DNA of 64,000 nt from Macrothele yani (taxonomy: Eukaryota > Arthropoda > Arachnida > Araneae > Macrothelidae). Location: contig CM077001.1 in the NCBI GenBank assembly GCA_039090855.1, positions 119,538,922 to 119,602,921 on the forward strand, read 5' to 3'. Both the position numbers and the translations under genes were made by a program. Below the pieces are notes generated by a model. The model was given only the letters and a program-made list of their open reading frames with translations. It searched no databases and was not told the DNA's origin. Shown piece by piece: positions 21,093 to 33,118 of the stretch. Each line of letters opens with the position of its first letter. Within the stretch, counting starts at the first letter, position 1.

Positions 21093-22480
21093 GTCTTAGT
21101 AATGCTATATTTGAAGAACAGGTAAGGTTTTCCTCTTTTCAAACATTTAGACGTCACAATTTTATGTGTGAAAATAAAGATTTTTCCGTGTGATACGTCC
21201 GGTACGAACTTTAGCTGAGAACAAATAAATTGGAAAAATGGGTGCTTTCGAGCGTAGACATTCTGAACAACTCGATCTTCTCTATTTATTTTATTTTCCC
21301 TGGCCGTTACTAGCTTCACGTTTCTCGAATGATGTAAGAGTTCTCGCGACAAATGTGTTGGAGTTTCTTGACAGAACATAGACATCGGATTTCTTTCGCC
21401 CCGTATTTCGATTGCTTTTGCAAGATTTGTGTTTGGCAGACTAGCTTCATAAAAAATGAGTCTTTGATAACACTGGAGAATTCAAAGCTATTGAAACTTA
21501 AAGTAGAGGTTCCAAGCATTATAAATGTCAAAAGTTTGAGAAGACTTTGGTATTTTATCGAAAAATAGTGGGAAAGGAAAAAAAAGTAGTTCTGCTGCAA
21601 TTTTGAGGGGCCTTGCGAGGTATTTCGTTTTTATCCAAAGAAAGGTTTTCACTATTCCAGTATTCCTCTGACGCTAAAAAAATGGCCTTTGAAGATTTGT
21701 TTCAAATAAAGTGCAACAAATATTTTCTTTAGAAGAATTTATGCCTCGCGCTTAATGTAACTCCCCTGTTAAAGAGACAAAAAAAATGGGGTTTTGAAAA
21801 TTAAAAGAAATCATAGCTCTCATTCTCCCTATATACAGTAAATCATTACAATGAAAAACAACCATTATCAATCCAATGTTGGGTGAAGACCTCCCCAAGG
21901 CTTTTTCACGACTTTCCCTCCAACATGTTTTCGAATTTTATTTCATCCACCCATCTCGAAAGTGGTTGTCTTCTGGGTCATTTCCTGTCCTTTGGTATCC
22001 AATCAAGTTTTTCAGTTATCTAACGGTGATTAGTAAGTCAAGCAATTTGTCCAGCCCATTGCTACTCGAGGATTTTCACTTTGATCATGAAGACTCGAGC
22101 TCTTAAAAAGACCTACGCAATTCTTTTCCAGAAAAAAATTTGGAAAATAGCAATTTTACATTCATCGTAAGTTGGTTAATATTTCTGTAGACGTATTTTT
22201 TGTGATACCTTACAAATAGCTGATATTTGTCCCTATTTTTTGTTACCAGTTTCGCAACATACTAAAGTGATTGTTTTTATTGATGATTTATGTTTCATTT
22301 GCCCATTTTTAATTTCTCGAGCTGTGTCCTATATTTAAAAGTTCGCAAACACATTCAACATTGTAGTAAATTGCGAAAAAAAACCGCTTTTTTGTTATTA
22401 AAACCCACTAAATTGTTTTGCAGTTTTACTGTTACTAAATTGTTTTGCAGTTTTTTCAAACGAAATAACTTTTCTAATGA
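20150..22480. other. AT-rich DNA with a (TA)n microsatellite
   Basis: A pure TA run is present at about 21051-21091. Short open frames on both strands lack conserved motifs. I see no supportable gene or element. Confidence 0.5.
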
Positions 22481-22689
22481 GTTAACCTTCTTGAAAACAA
22501 ATTCTAATGAGCTCTTCTTGTTTGAAATCAAATTCTAATGAATTCTACTAGTTTAAATCAAATTTCAGTGAGTTCTTTTACTGAAATCAAATTATAATGA
22601 GATTTACTTTTTGAAATCAAATTCTAATTAGTTCTACTTAATGAAATTACAGTTGTTTTCGAGTGAAATAATTTTTCTAATGAGTTCCA

Positions 22690-22992
22690 CTTGCTAAAAT
22701 CGAATTCTAATTCTACTTGTTGAAATCAAATTCTAATTCTAATTGTTGAAATCAAATTCTAATTCTGCTTGTTGAAATCAAATTCTAATTCTACTTGTTG
22801 AAATCACATTCTAATTCTACTTGTTGAAATCAAATTCTAATTCTACTTGTTGAAATCAAATTCTAATTCTACTTGTTGAAATCAAATTCTAATTCTACTT
22901 GTTGAAATCAAATTCTAATTCTACTTGTTGAAATCAAATTCTAATTCTACTTGTTGAAATCAAATTCTAATTCTACTTGTTGAAATTAAATT
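22690..22992 (+). repeat. 26-bp AT-rich minisatellite
   Basis: About 11 near-identical units of TTGTTGAAATCAAATTCTAA plus TTCTAC, with older, longer and more divergent versions from about 22480 to 22690 and again to 23040. This looks like a recent expansion in the centre of an older array. Confidence 0.88.
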
Positions 22993-23044
22993 CTAATGAG
23001 TTTTAGTTACTGAGTTTACAGTTTCCTGAACAAAATAACATTTA

Positions 23045-24237
23045 TAATGAGTTATTTTTAAATCCTCTGCACCAAGAACTTGCAACAATCACGATGGAAG
23101 AAAGTGCTGGTAAATATTCCGAAATTTGACTTTAGATTAAGACCGAGATGTAGACTATTTCGGATATTGAACGTCAGTTTTTTTAATTTTATTTTGCTTT
23201 ATGCTAATAGCTTACCATTAGTTTCTGAGAGTGCTAAAATGTTGCGAAAAGATCGAAATCAATTTAACAGGACGTGGTAAAAGTTTAATATCATTGTTGC
23301 AAATTTTCAGTAAATGGTTCTTACTCAAACTTCGATAATTATCAGTTTTGTGACACGTGGAAAGAGACTGGAAGGGATAACAGATTTCACTTACGTGGGT
23401 GTGATAATTGACTGGCAAAGCAGAAAAGAACCCGTGCTGTATTATTTGAATTAAAGTCTCTACAACTGTTATTTCGATTTAAAAAATTCTTCTGCATTAG
23501 AATTCTTGAACTGTGAGGCTTTCGTGATGCTTTTTCTAATGCAAGGGGGAGATAGAAATTTCTAAAATACCAGCAGACCGTTTTCGCCACTAGGAGGCGA
23601 AAATGAACATGATGTCGAATTCAAGATATGTCTTATTCCATATGCTTCTAAAATTCAGATTGAAGCAATTCCTTTTCTCTTTTGAAACACTTTTCAGTGC
23701 TCATTTCCGTACAATTTATTTTTCAAATAATGTACGGTTTTTCCCCTAGTCAGCGCAAATGTATGTTCCATCTCCGTTATCTCTGATCGTAAAAATCGGA
23801 TCTAAAAATTTTTTGAGCTACCGTATAATTCATGCAGTCGCACATTATTTTTCTAATGTTCCCCTTGAACCACGACATTTCATAACTCACTCATTCCCTT
23901 TCCATTGTGTTCTTTCTAATTCGGGCTGGCATACAGCTTTGTAATGGTCTTATCGCGGTCACATCTTACAACTTATCCATTCCCTTCCCTATCCTTTATA
24001 CTGTTTGTTCTAAGCCATAACACCTCCTTAAGTCACCTTTGTAACGCTACTGTTGTGACAGAAACTTATCACCCCTTTACTTAGTGCTTCTTCTGTGGCA
24101 TAACACCCAAAGAATCACTCGACGGCAAGTATTCTTTTTAATACTCACTCACTCCCTTTCAACAAATTTCTTTAGCGTAAAAATCCTACAAATCACAAGC
24201 TTACTAATCCCTCTGGCTTTTCTGGCCTGGCACCACT
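23045..24237. other. no recognisable gene
   Basis: AT-rich sequence up to the left TIR of the transposon at 24238. Short frames only, with no conserved motif seen. Confidence 0.45.
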
Positions 24238-25541
24238 GCACACTAGGGTGGAGTGAAATTTGCAAAATTTTTTATAGGACCAAGGGGTATGTGTCAAAAG
24301 TTGTGGATCGACTTGCTAATCAAGAGAAAAAAATACAAAAATTCTATGTATATCTTCAGTCTTGCGCAATCGCTCGAAAGTTTGAAACTTTTACATAAAT
24401 CTTACAACATTTCAAAAATTTTAACATTTTTTGTTTAAAGTGATCAAATGATTGGGTACTGACAAAGTTTTAGATTTCGATTAGTAATATACACAGAAAA
24501 AAATGGGTTTATTAAATGGCATCTGGTGTCTGCGCATAACTCGTAAAATAATCCCACATTTGCCTAAAAATCAGCTATTACCGCATTTCAGACATGCTGT
24601 ATACTTTATAGTACATTTTGTGGGGAACTGTACTTCTTCGCTAGCTGTAAAAACAACTACCCAGGACTTACCACGTGGAGGTGGCTACAATTCGAGTCCC
24701 ACTCGTGCCCACCCATTTTTTAACTTATGTTCTATATTGACACTTCGTATCAAACTTTGGCATTATTTTTCTGTCAAGAAGTGTTGTGTTGCTCCTATTA
24801 CGTCGTCTCTTGCTACATGTCCACACACTTTGGATGATGCTGATGTGACCTCTTTAACAAATCTTTCTACTATTATATGTGTGATGGTAAATGAAATAAT
24901 TTCGTAGGGAAAACTTCTGCAGTGTCTTCTTCCAGCATTCTGAATAGGTCTGAGTTGACTACACCCATGGTAATAGGAGGCTCCGTAACTTTAAGGTCTT
25001 GCCAATAAATGATGTCATTGTAATCTTCGGCATCAAAGTTTAATACCGGTATATCGAAATTTCTTATGACAGAACCAGCATTTTTTCTTGCAGCAAGTAT
25101 TCTTTTTACAGCAAGCTTGCGAACACTTCGTCGGTCGTCATTTAGCATGGTTAGCAATAAATTATCCGGATGAGCAAAGTAGCAGCTGCTTTGGGTTATT
25201 TTCTGAAAAGTAGCTTTTACAAGACATTCCAAATGCTTTGAAAATGATATTGTTTTCCATAGATTCTTAGTGCCTTGTATCACAGTTGGGTTGCATTTTA
25301 TAGTGAACCATGCAGGTGAATAAACTGTCATTACAAATGTTGCCAAAGATTTTTGGCTGTCAGATGGGCATTCACTTCCCACATAAAAGCGTAACATGCG
25401 GTTGGCTGTTGTCAGCCATCTTGCATGTGATAATTTTCCCGTACTCCGACTTTGCTATATCTGCTGTGCATTCTCCACTTGAAAATGCTAAGCAAATATC
25501 AAGCAAATATTTCTGATCATTGTTTAGGTCTGAAACATTTA

Positions 25542-26763
25542 CACTGAAGAGCAATTGAATTAGAGACAGCTGGCGTTATGCAAATGTGGCGCTGTGGGTA
25601 GCCCTGTAAACGGAAATGACATGACGTATGCAGCGATCCGACAATATGAGGAGTGATGCGAAGAGAATCAGTAAGAATAGGACACAGTATGGGTAAGACG
25701 AAGGATCTAAGCGCATTTGATCGTGGGCAAATTGTCGGGGACCAACGAATGGGTCACTCCATCTCGGAGGTCGTGCAGGCACTTGGATTTTCACGAGCCA
25801 CTGTGTGACGGGTGCACCGTGAGTACATCGAATCCGGTAAAATCATCCCTGCAAGGGCCAACTGTCATGGACAACAGTGTGTGGATGAGCGGGGTCATCG
25901 TTGGCTAGCTCTCATTGTAACAGCAGATAGACGGGCCACAGTGCAAGAAATATTACTCGGCAATTTAACGCTGGTGCACAAAAACGGATAAGCAGCCACA
26001 CCATCCAGAACCATCTCCTCGCTATGGGGTACAGAAACCATCGTCCCACGAGGGTACCGCTGCTGACCGCACATCACACGGTGCAAAGATTGGCATGGGC
26101 GCGGGAACATCGCCACTGGACCCTAGACATGTGGAAAAATGTTGCCTGGACTGATGAGACGAGATTCACGTTGGTACAAGCGGATGGCAGAATACGAGTA
26201 CGGCGCAAACCACATGAAGCGATGGATCCTTCTTGCCAGCAGGGTACTCTTCAAGCAGGTGGGGGTGGCATTCTCGTCTGGGGACTATTTATGAGGACTG
26301 AAATGGGACCCCTGGTACGTGTGACATCGTTCCTCACTAGTCAACGTTACCGTGATATCCTGGACGACCATTTGCTCCCGTTTGTGCGTCTTCGACATCC
26401 CACTGGGGACCTCATCCTGCAACAAGACAATGCACCGTGCCATCGCTCCCGAATTGTATCCGAATGGTTGGATGAACACTCCACCGACGTGAGCTCGCTT
26501 CCTTGGCCAGCTAGGTCACCTGACCTCAATCCCATCGAGCACATCTGGGATGCCATCGGGAGAGATGTTCGAGGCTCTGATCCCCCTTCATCAAATCTTC
26601 GTGAACTGTGGGAGCTTGTTCAGGGGTCGTGGATCCGTATGGCTTCCCAACGCTTTCGGTGTCTTGTAGAGTCCATGCCGAGACGAATCGCCGCCGTCAT
26701 CAGTGCGAAAGGTGGTGCTACACGTTACTAGACAGATAGCTCTAACTCAATTGCTTTTCAGCG
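25542..26763 (+). mobile_element. Tc1-like element with short TIRs, TA duplication
   Basis: Ends CACTGAAGAGCAATTGAATT (25542) and, in reverse complement, CGCTGAAAAGCAATTGAGTT (to 26763). TIRs are about 28 bp. TA flanks at 25540-25541 and 26764-26765. The 1222-bp element is inserted in the minus-strand gene of the 4.4-kb transposon. A second copy lies at 46097-47551. Confidence 0.92.
25689..26731 (+). pseudogene. Tc1-superfamily transposase with DD36E-like spacing
   Basis: Starts MGKTKDLSAFDRGQIVGDQR with SEVVQALGFSRATV (helix-turn-helix). A stop replaces the next codon near 25806, and frameshifts follow to about 26020. From 26024 an open frame of 235 residues covers the whole catalytic half: WTDETRFTL (Asp at 26153-26155), GGGGILVWGLF, LQQDNAPCHRS (Asp at 26426-26428), and SPDLNPIEHIWDAI (Glu at 26537-26539). 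It ends RIAAVISAKGGATRY. There are 36 residues between the second Asp and the Glu, not the 34 usual for Tc1, which matches what is known of DD36E (Incomer-type) transposases. The catalytic half looks intact and the DNA-binding half is broken. Confidence 0.9.
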
Positions 26764-27099
26764 TATATTTAAATCATTCAGTGGAATTTTTTTCAAAGTT
26801 AACGGGTGGACGAGGATGGCAAGTAGGAAGGCTTTTACCAATTGGTCCTGTATAGCCACAAGTCCCAGATGTTTTGCCGTCTATGTTTTCCATAATATGA
26901 CGTAAAGCTACCTCATTAGAATGGAGTTGACAGATTATCAACTGCAGTGGCCTTTGCAACTTTTCTTTTATTTGTCGAATAACTCCAGACTTTTTCCCAG
27001 TGTTAGTAGGTCAACCACCACAACCAATACATCGGAGCTGGGAAAAGTCGATGTTATCATTGATCAAGTGTTCAAAAATGGCATTCGCCACATTTTTTT

Positions 27100-27255
27100 C
27101 TCAACCGGATCGCGCCGTAGCATGACCAACCAAACAAACAGTTCGCGCCGTAGCATGACCAACCGGACAACCGGATAGCGCAGTAGCATGACCAACCGGA
27201 TAACCGGATCGCGCCGTAGCATTACCAACCGGACAACCGGATCGCGCCGTAGCGT
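27100..27255 (-). repeat. 35-36 bp minisatellite inside the transposon gene
   Basis: About four units of GCGCCGTAGCATGACCAACC plus GGACAACCGGATC. On the minus strand it encodes a 12-residue repeat (GHATARSGCPVG) directly following EPGSKYIG, so it expanded within the coding region. Confidence 0.85.
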
Positions 27256-28615
27256 AACCGATGTATTTAGATCCTGGTTCTTCTAATAAGCGATAAATGT
27301 TCCTCTTGCCGAATTTTTTGCTGTGTTTTTTCTTCTTCAGATGTTTTAATGTACAATGTTTCATCTTTCCTACCGTCGAAATATAATGCTTTAATGGTAC
27401 GATCATTAGTCGTTTGTTCATTCTGCAAAACAGTGCGATTTTTCATTCGAGCTCTCCTGACTTTACTTCTGTCGATCACAAGTGAAACGTTTGTTAACGG
27501 TACGTCCTGGTTTAGGTCACGGAGTACAGCAGAAGCAAGTGCAGCAGCTGGACAATCTGATATTCCGTATACCTGTTACAAGTTTGAGCAAATTTTCGAA
27601 TAATAACTCTGGTTTCACATGATGGACAAGGAAAAGATAAAAAGCCTTGATATTTTTCGCTATCTTCGTCAATTTCGCTGTGTTCTAAATCGCGTGTACC
27701 TTCATCTTCATTGGTGAATTGCAAGTCAGTGTGAGGTGTGACACAAGTGTGTTAGCAGATTTGTCTGTTTCTATTCTCTGTTTAATGCTTTGCTCATCTT
27801 GGGATTCTCTCATAACCCTCGCTTTTTTAAAGTCATTTTTACGTCCACATAACCGATTAACATTCTTCGTAAGGCTCGCTGATCCACGAGAAACTCATAT
27901 TCTAACTTAGGAACTTTTGTATCAAATGAACATTAACAAATTGATCTGTTTAGACATTTACAAGCAGCGATATGAAACAATGTGTCCGCGTTTTCCCTCT
28001 AAGTACTTAATTTCTTCCGAAATTGTTCTTTATTTTTATCTATAGAATAACTCTTATTTAACTTCTGAACCATCTCAATTTCTTTCTTCAACATATTCAT
28101 CATTGTTCGACGAGAAATAATAGGTAAAGAAGCCTTATCCGAAATGGTTTCCATTTTGTTTAAAACATAACACGCTACTTCCGAGAAGGCTGTATTCTTA
28201 TTGTTATTTTCTGTTTTAGTCTGGTGCCAAAGCAAATTGTAGTACCTTATCATATATGCACGACGTTCTTCAAAAGAGGCTGATCTTTAGGAAAATTTGT
28301 GATTATTTCACGAGTTGTGCGCAGACACCAGATGCCATTTAATAAACCCATTTTTTTTCTGTGTATATTACTAAACTAAATCTAGAACTTTATCAGTACC
28401 CAATCATTAGAGCACTTTAAACCAAAAATGAGAAAATTTTTGAAATGCTATAAGATTTACATAAAAGTTTCAAACTTTCGGGCGATTGCTCAGACTGAAG
28501 ATATACGATTAGAATTTTTGTATCTTTTTCTCTTGATTAGCATGTGGAACCACTACTTTTGACACATACCCGTTGGTCGTATAAAAAAAATTGCAAATTT
28601 CGCTCCACCCTACTG

Positions 28616-29240
28616 CAAACAAAGCCGGCGATGTTCCTGTGTTAAAGGCAGCACACGTAAATGGTGCTTGTATCGCAGATTCGCTTCCTCGAGGCGCCGG
28701 GAAATGGTTCGTGGACACACAAGAGCCGCTACATCTGCCTGTAGAGTGGACCGGCTCCCCGTGGGATCCGTTCGTACCTGGCGCACGATCCGTAGATCCT
28801 CTCTACAGGTGGTCCTCTTGGTTCGTCCAGAGCAGCTCCGCCGTGTGGCAGTGCCGTCACGTGTCCACTGCTCCAAACACAGTCGGACAGTATGGTCAAA
28901 ACAATCCTCGTGGCAGGCTATAGGGCGCGCCAACCACCCTAATGTTTTCAGCCCGATGATCAGGCCTCTCTCAAAGTCCGTAAGTTTCGTATATCCACGT
29001 CTCTGGCGTCTACTCGGCTCTCTTGCTTGCGTCGGCCAGTGCTTGCCACTCTGTACTCTTGCTTGCGTCGGCCAGTGCTTTTCGCTTTCATGGGGCATCG
29101 ACCACGGACCGGTGTGGTCGTGCTTTCAGCGCCAACACAGGGGTGTGAGGTCATGCGCATTCTCACCAAACGTGGATCATTTGCATACCAGCACGCAGTT
29201 TAGCTATTTACAAAGTTTCGCGGTTGTAGCATGTTTTTTC
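28616..29240 (-). pseudogene. Tc1-like transposase, N-terminal part only
   Basis: Minus strand: YTKLTDFERGLIIGLKTLGW (first helix) near 29000, VRLCLEQWTRDGTATRR, then RQVRTDPTGSRSTLQADV, and TISRRLEEANLRYK (second helix-turn-helix), ending RRLCLQ at 28616. Normal Tc1 order, but cut off before the catalytic domain where the 4.4-kb transposon begins. Upstream, a 42-bp segment with CTTGCTTGCGTCGGCCAGTG is duplicated (about 29018-29090). I could not find the missing half. Confidence 0.8.
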
Positions 29241-29309
29241 TAGGTCCGCAAATTTCATTGTCCGTGAGTGTAACTCCTGATATTGATCTCTGTTAATCAG
29301 TATTATTGG

Positions 29310-29524
29310 CCGCCTTGGTGGCGCAGTGGTCTAAGCGATGGCTTCTGATCATTCGTCCGTAAGAGGTCCGGGTTCAAATCCCGGTGAGGCATGGATGTTG
29401 TGTGTGTCTTACGGCACTGGCTCTTTCCGTTCCCTGGAACCAGTGACCCTAAATTAGGGACGGGCGACTGCTTATAGCCCATTGAGTTGCTCACGGTGGT
29501 CGTTAAACCTCCAATCAAAAAAAA
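29310..29524 (+). mobile_element. SINE-1 copy with 11-bp target duplication
   Basis: tRNA-like head with TGGCGCAGTGGTCTAAGCG (A box) and GGGTTCAAATCCC (B box), a body ending GGTCGTTAAACCTCCAATC, and a short A tail. AGTATTATTGG flanks both sides (29299-29309 and 29525-29535), a clean sign of retrotransposition. Internal polymerase III promoters are expected from the boxes. Confidence 0.92.
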
Positions 29525-29649
29525 AGTATTATTGGTGTTATTCACATGGGAAAGGAAGCGGACTTAAGCGCCAAAGTGTAATGGTCAGATGACTAAGTCA
29601 GAGCATTTCTTAGACTGTAAGGCTTACTGGGTTCTCATGGTCACCGCTA

Positions 29650-31822
29650 GCAAGGTATGGGCCGAACACAAAGACTATCCCGTCTGGCTCGCAACTCGCC
29701 GGTAATTCGAATGCTGGTAACGGGAGTAATGTGTTACAACACGCAGTACATTGAACCGTGGAGAAAATGGGAACTGCGTAGCTGCCATCCGCACCGAGTG
29801 CCCATTCTAACCTCGGTTCACCATCGAAATCGTCTGCAACGGGCACGTCATCATCAAAACTGAACCTTGAATGATTGGAAAAAAGGCATCTGGTCCGATG
29901 AATCTCGCTTCCTGTCTCACCAAATCAACGGCCCGGTACGTGTGCCTCGTTTACCTTCGCAATCCGATATTGGCACCAGGATGCACCATGGGACAAATAG
30001 AAGTCGGTGGAGTAAGTACAAGGCGTTGGGTAATATTTTTCTAGGAAATCGTGGGTAAAATTACATAGTGCGATCAAAACGTTCCGAGACAAGGTACGTA
30101 GCACGCCAACAGATGAAAGTACGCGGATGCGCGAGAAGCGGTCGAGGACAGTGACTTTCATGAGGTATTGTGCCGAGTGTTGTCGTTCTGTGAACATCGG
30201 GAGCTGTGCTACACGATATTTGGTGACCACGAGCAGGAACCCAGCTGCGATTTCATTATGGATTGCAAACTAGAGCAGCGGGTGAACATCAAACTCGGCA
30301 AATCGGGAACGCAGATGCATGAAATGTTGCGGCAGGCTTATGGCAATGAAGCAATGAGACGTGCGAGGTGATTTGAGTGGCACTCGCGTTTCAAGAGCAG
30401 CAGAACGGCATTGGAAGACCACTAGAGGTCAGGGCGATCGTCCACGTGCAAAACCCCCGAAAATGTGGACAAAATTATGGAACTGGTTCATGAGGATCGT
30501 CGGAGAACCATTCAAGACATTGCTACCGTCGTCAATGCGTCTTACGGAACAGTGCAAGAAATTTTGACATCTGTTTTGAACATCCAGCGCATTGCTGCAA
30601 AGTCTGTATCAAAGATTCTGGACCCCGAACAGAAGGCGCTCCGTGTCAAACTCTGTCAATATCTTCGTCAGCAGGTGGTGAATTAAAAAACCAACATTCC
30701 CGTCGCGGGTCATCACTGGGGTAGAGACTTGGATCTACGGTTACGACTCGGAGACCAAAGAACAGTCGTCGCTGTGGAAAAGCCCGGCATCTCCACGACC
30801 GAAGAAGGCCCGACAGGTCCGGAACGATACCGAAAGAAGGCTCATCGTCTTCTTCGACATTCGTTGTGTTGTGCACCGCGAATTTGTCCCCCAGGGCCAG
30901 ACTGTCACTCCCATTTTTTACTACAATGTTCTGCGGCGTCTTAGGGAGGACATTCGCCGCAAACGACCTGAAATGTTGCGCAGGGGAAGTATCCTGCTCC
31001 ATCACGACAATGCAGCAGCTCACAGAACGTTAGCAGCAGACCAGTTTTGTAGCATGACTACCCTTCTTCACCCGCCTTACTCGTAGGATTTGGCCCCTTG
31101 CTACTTTCTTTCTGTTCCCGAAGATGAAGCTGAAGCTCATGGGTTGCCATTTTGAAACCGTTGATGAGATTTAGCGCGAATCGCAGACGGTGGTTGATAC
31201 GATTCGCGAACAGGACTTCCAGGGAGCGTTCCAACAGTGGCAAAAACGCTAGCAGCGGTGTATCGCTGCCCAAGGAGACTACTTCGAGGGATATCATAGC
31301 CAGACTTAAAAAACATAAGCACTTTGTTGTATATCGGCGTAGTCTCGGAACTTTTTGATCGGGCCTCGTATGCATTTGCGAGGAACTATAATGTCTACTG
31401 CGTACCTAAGCATCATTGCGGACCAGGTTCTTCCTTTCATGGCAACGGCAACCTTCCTCTAGCAGTGCCTTCTTTGAGGAATATAATGCACCATACCACA
31501 CTGCTGAGAATTTTCGAGAAGGGTTCGCGAAGCATGAGAGAGACTTCCAGGTATTGGACTGACATTTACATTCCCCAACATTAAAACAATCAAGCAGTGG
31601 CGGTTTGTGTTGGAACAGCAAATCTGATCTGCGGTAGCTCAACCATGTAACTTACAAGAGTTAGAGGACCTCCTGGTAAGGCGTTCGTACCAGATACTAG
31701 AAGACACGTTTAGAAATCTTGTAGTGTGCATGTCTCTCCGGGTGAGAGGTGTTTTGGCAGCACGTGGAAGATCAACATCATATTAGGCAGGTGGTCATAA
31801 TGTTTTGATTTTTCGGTGTATG
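29650..31822 (+). pseudogene. Tc1-like transposase split by a mariner
   Basis: The 5' part reads PHRVPILTSVHHRNRLQRAR and KKGIWSDESRFL near 29880-29910 (first catalytic Asp), stopping near 30058. The 3' part resumes after the mariner. In shifting frames it has EYNAPYHTAENFREGF near 31480-31520, VAQPCNLQELEDLLV near 31635, and FRNLVVCMSLRVRGVLAARG near 31710-31770. The right TIR (reverse complement CACCGAAAAATCAAAACATT) ends near 31820. The left TIR was not found. Confidence 0.8.
30067..31368 (+). mobile_element. mariner element with broken transposase
   Basis: Ends resemble each other in inverted orientation: CGATCAAAACGTTCCGAGAC at about 30071 and, in reverse complement, CGATCAAAAAGTTCCGAGAC near 31368. 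The plus-strand transposase reads IKLGKSGTQMHEMLRQAYG (helix-turn-helix), NVDKIMELVHEDRRRTIQDI, VITGVETWIYGYDSE, FFDIRCVVHREFVPQGQTV, LLHHDNAAAHRTLA, and HPPYS-stop-DLAPC. The spacing matches DD34D. The first catalytic Asp (TGDE motif) is Val (GTA at 30721-30723). Further stops and frameshifts follow. About 1.3 kb, normal for mariner. Confidence 0.88.
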
Positions 31823-32884
31823 TAGCTCCCTTTTAACCTAATATATATCATTTATGACTCACAATCATGTTTTAAAAATGCGCGAAATCAGGAAAATTTC
31901 ACTGCACATTCGTTTGTGTTACAATACAAATAACTGAATATTTAGACAAAAAGAATGCCGACGTTCGCTTTTATTATTGCACACAGCCATCAAATATTCC
32001 CACGTTATATGGCGAATCTTAAAGGCAACTGTATAATAAATAGCGATGATTTCGATAGCAGATATGTAACTAATTAATCAACACGTCATTTCGATAGCAG
32101 ATATCGATATAAGAAGCACGACACAAGTCCTAATTGAACGGAGCTGGAGAGTTCCGAAGTAAAACTTCCATAACTATGACGACGTTATGCCTCACGGGTA
32201 AGCTCGGTTAATATACCGCACATCCTTGTTGCTCGTTTATTTTCACATGCGTTTACTTCATCGCAATAATAGCAGCGCCAGCTGAGACTGTGGAAGAAAC
32301 TAGTTACTGTTCGTACAGCCATTCCAGCTGGAGCCGGAAATTAATGGAAGAATATAAAGATAGCATGTATTTGTGACAGAAGCAAAAGACTAGAGGAAGG
32401 ATAAGCGTGGTTACTGCTGTTGTTCAAACTCTATTACGATGGATATATGAAAGGTAGGTTCTGCTGTCGTGATATCTTGGAAAATGTGATTTAGTATTTC
32501 CTCGAGAATAATTAATGCTCCAAGGAATGGTATATCTTTACCAGAGAAATTTTTCATAAACTTTTGGCGACGTACCTAACACATAGTTAAAGAAAGAAAA
32601 TATCACAACCGGTGTTCTCATTAAAAATTTATGGTGGGAGGCCGCATGAAAAATAGCATCACCCGTAGGAAGATTTCATGCTCACAAAAAATGCATTACA
32701 GTTATCATAACTATTACAAAGACACACCTGAAAGGAATAAGACAGATGCATTTTGAAAACTTCCCGTTATCTGAATCTACATAGTATCTTATCATTTGTC
32801 TGCACCTCTGCTATGTGTGAGAGCGCAAATTTTAATACGCGATTCTGTTTACCAAAAAAGATTGCACGAAACTAATCTATCAGG
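31823..32884. other. no recognisable gene
   Basis: AT-rich DNA. CGATAGCAGATAT is duplicated near 32053 and 32093. No open frame with conserved content and no RNA gene that I can support. Confidence 0.45.
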
Positions 32885-32896
32885 GCATACAGATAT

Positions 32897-33118
32897 TTTT
32901 TTTTTTTGATTGGAGGTTTAACGACCACCGTGAACAACTCAATGGGCTATAAGCAGTCGCCCGTCCCTAATTTAGGGTCACTGCTTCCAGGGAAGGGAGA
33001 GAGCCAGTGCCGTAAGACAAACACAACATCCATGCCTGACCGGGATTCGAACCCGGACCCCTTACGGACGAATGATCATAGACCAGCGCCTTAGACCACT
33101 GCGCCACCGGGGCGGCGA
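32897..33118 (-). mobile_element. SINE-1 copy with 12-bp target duplication
   Basis: Full-length minus-strand copy, poly-T at 32897-32907 on the plus strand and head at about 33116. GCATACAGATAT flanks it at 32885-32896 and 33119-33130. Confidence 0.92.

Larger units (their letters stand above)
24873..28253 (-). pseudogene. putative transposase of the 4.4-kb element, broken and interrupted
   Basis: Minus-strand blocks run in order from 28253 down to 24873. First comes an N-terminal lysine-rich block (VACYVLNKMETISDKA). Next is AALASAVLRDL near 27530, then IDRSKVRRARMKNRTVLQNE with KALYFDGRKDETL near 27400, and EPGSKYIG near 27260. GKKSGVIRQIKEKLQRPLQ follows near 26970 and LHSNEVALRHIMENIDGKTS near 26900. 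After the Tc1 insertion come DQKYLLDICLAFSSGEC near 25510 and TVYSPAWFTIKCNPTV with FAHPDNLLLTMLNDD to 24873. Such blocks look like a repeated, mostly uncharacterised arthropod protein family, probably a transposase. The conserved Asp in LYFDGRKD and the His/Asn in LHSNE are candidate active-site residues, by inference only. Frameshifts, a 36-bp tandem expansion and the Tc1 kill the gene. Confidence 0.7.
24238..28613 (-). mobile_element. 4.4-kb DNA transposon with long TIRs, family not identified
   Basis: The left end begins CACTAGGGTGGAGTGAAATT and the right end is the reverse complement of CAGTAGGGTGGAGCGAAATT. Similarity between the arms continues for about 330 bp (24238-24565 versus about 28285-28613), including TTGACACATACC-type and ATGGCATCTGGTGTCTGCGC blocks. 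The interior carries one broken minus-strand gene and a Tc1 inserted at 25542-26763. I see no convincing target-site duplication. The right end abuts a Tc1 fragment at 28616. Confidence 0.8.

Noticed and set aside
24660..24720. tRNA-derived SINE fragment (AATTCGAGTCCC near 24690)
   Set aside because: Only a B-box-like string; no A box or tail matching any family in the window.
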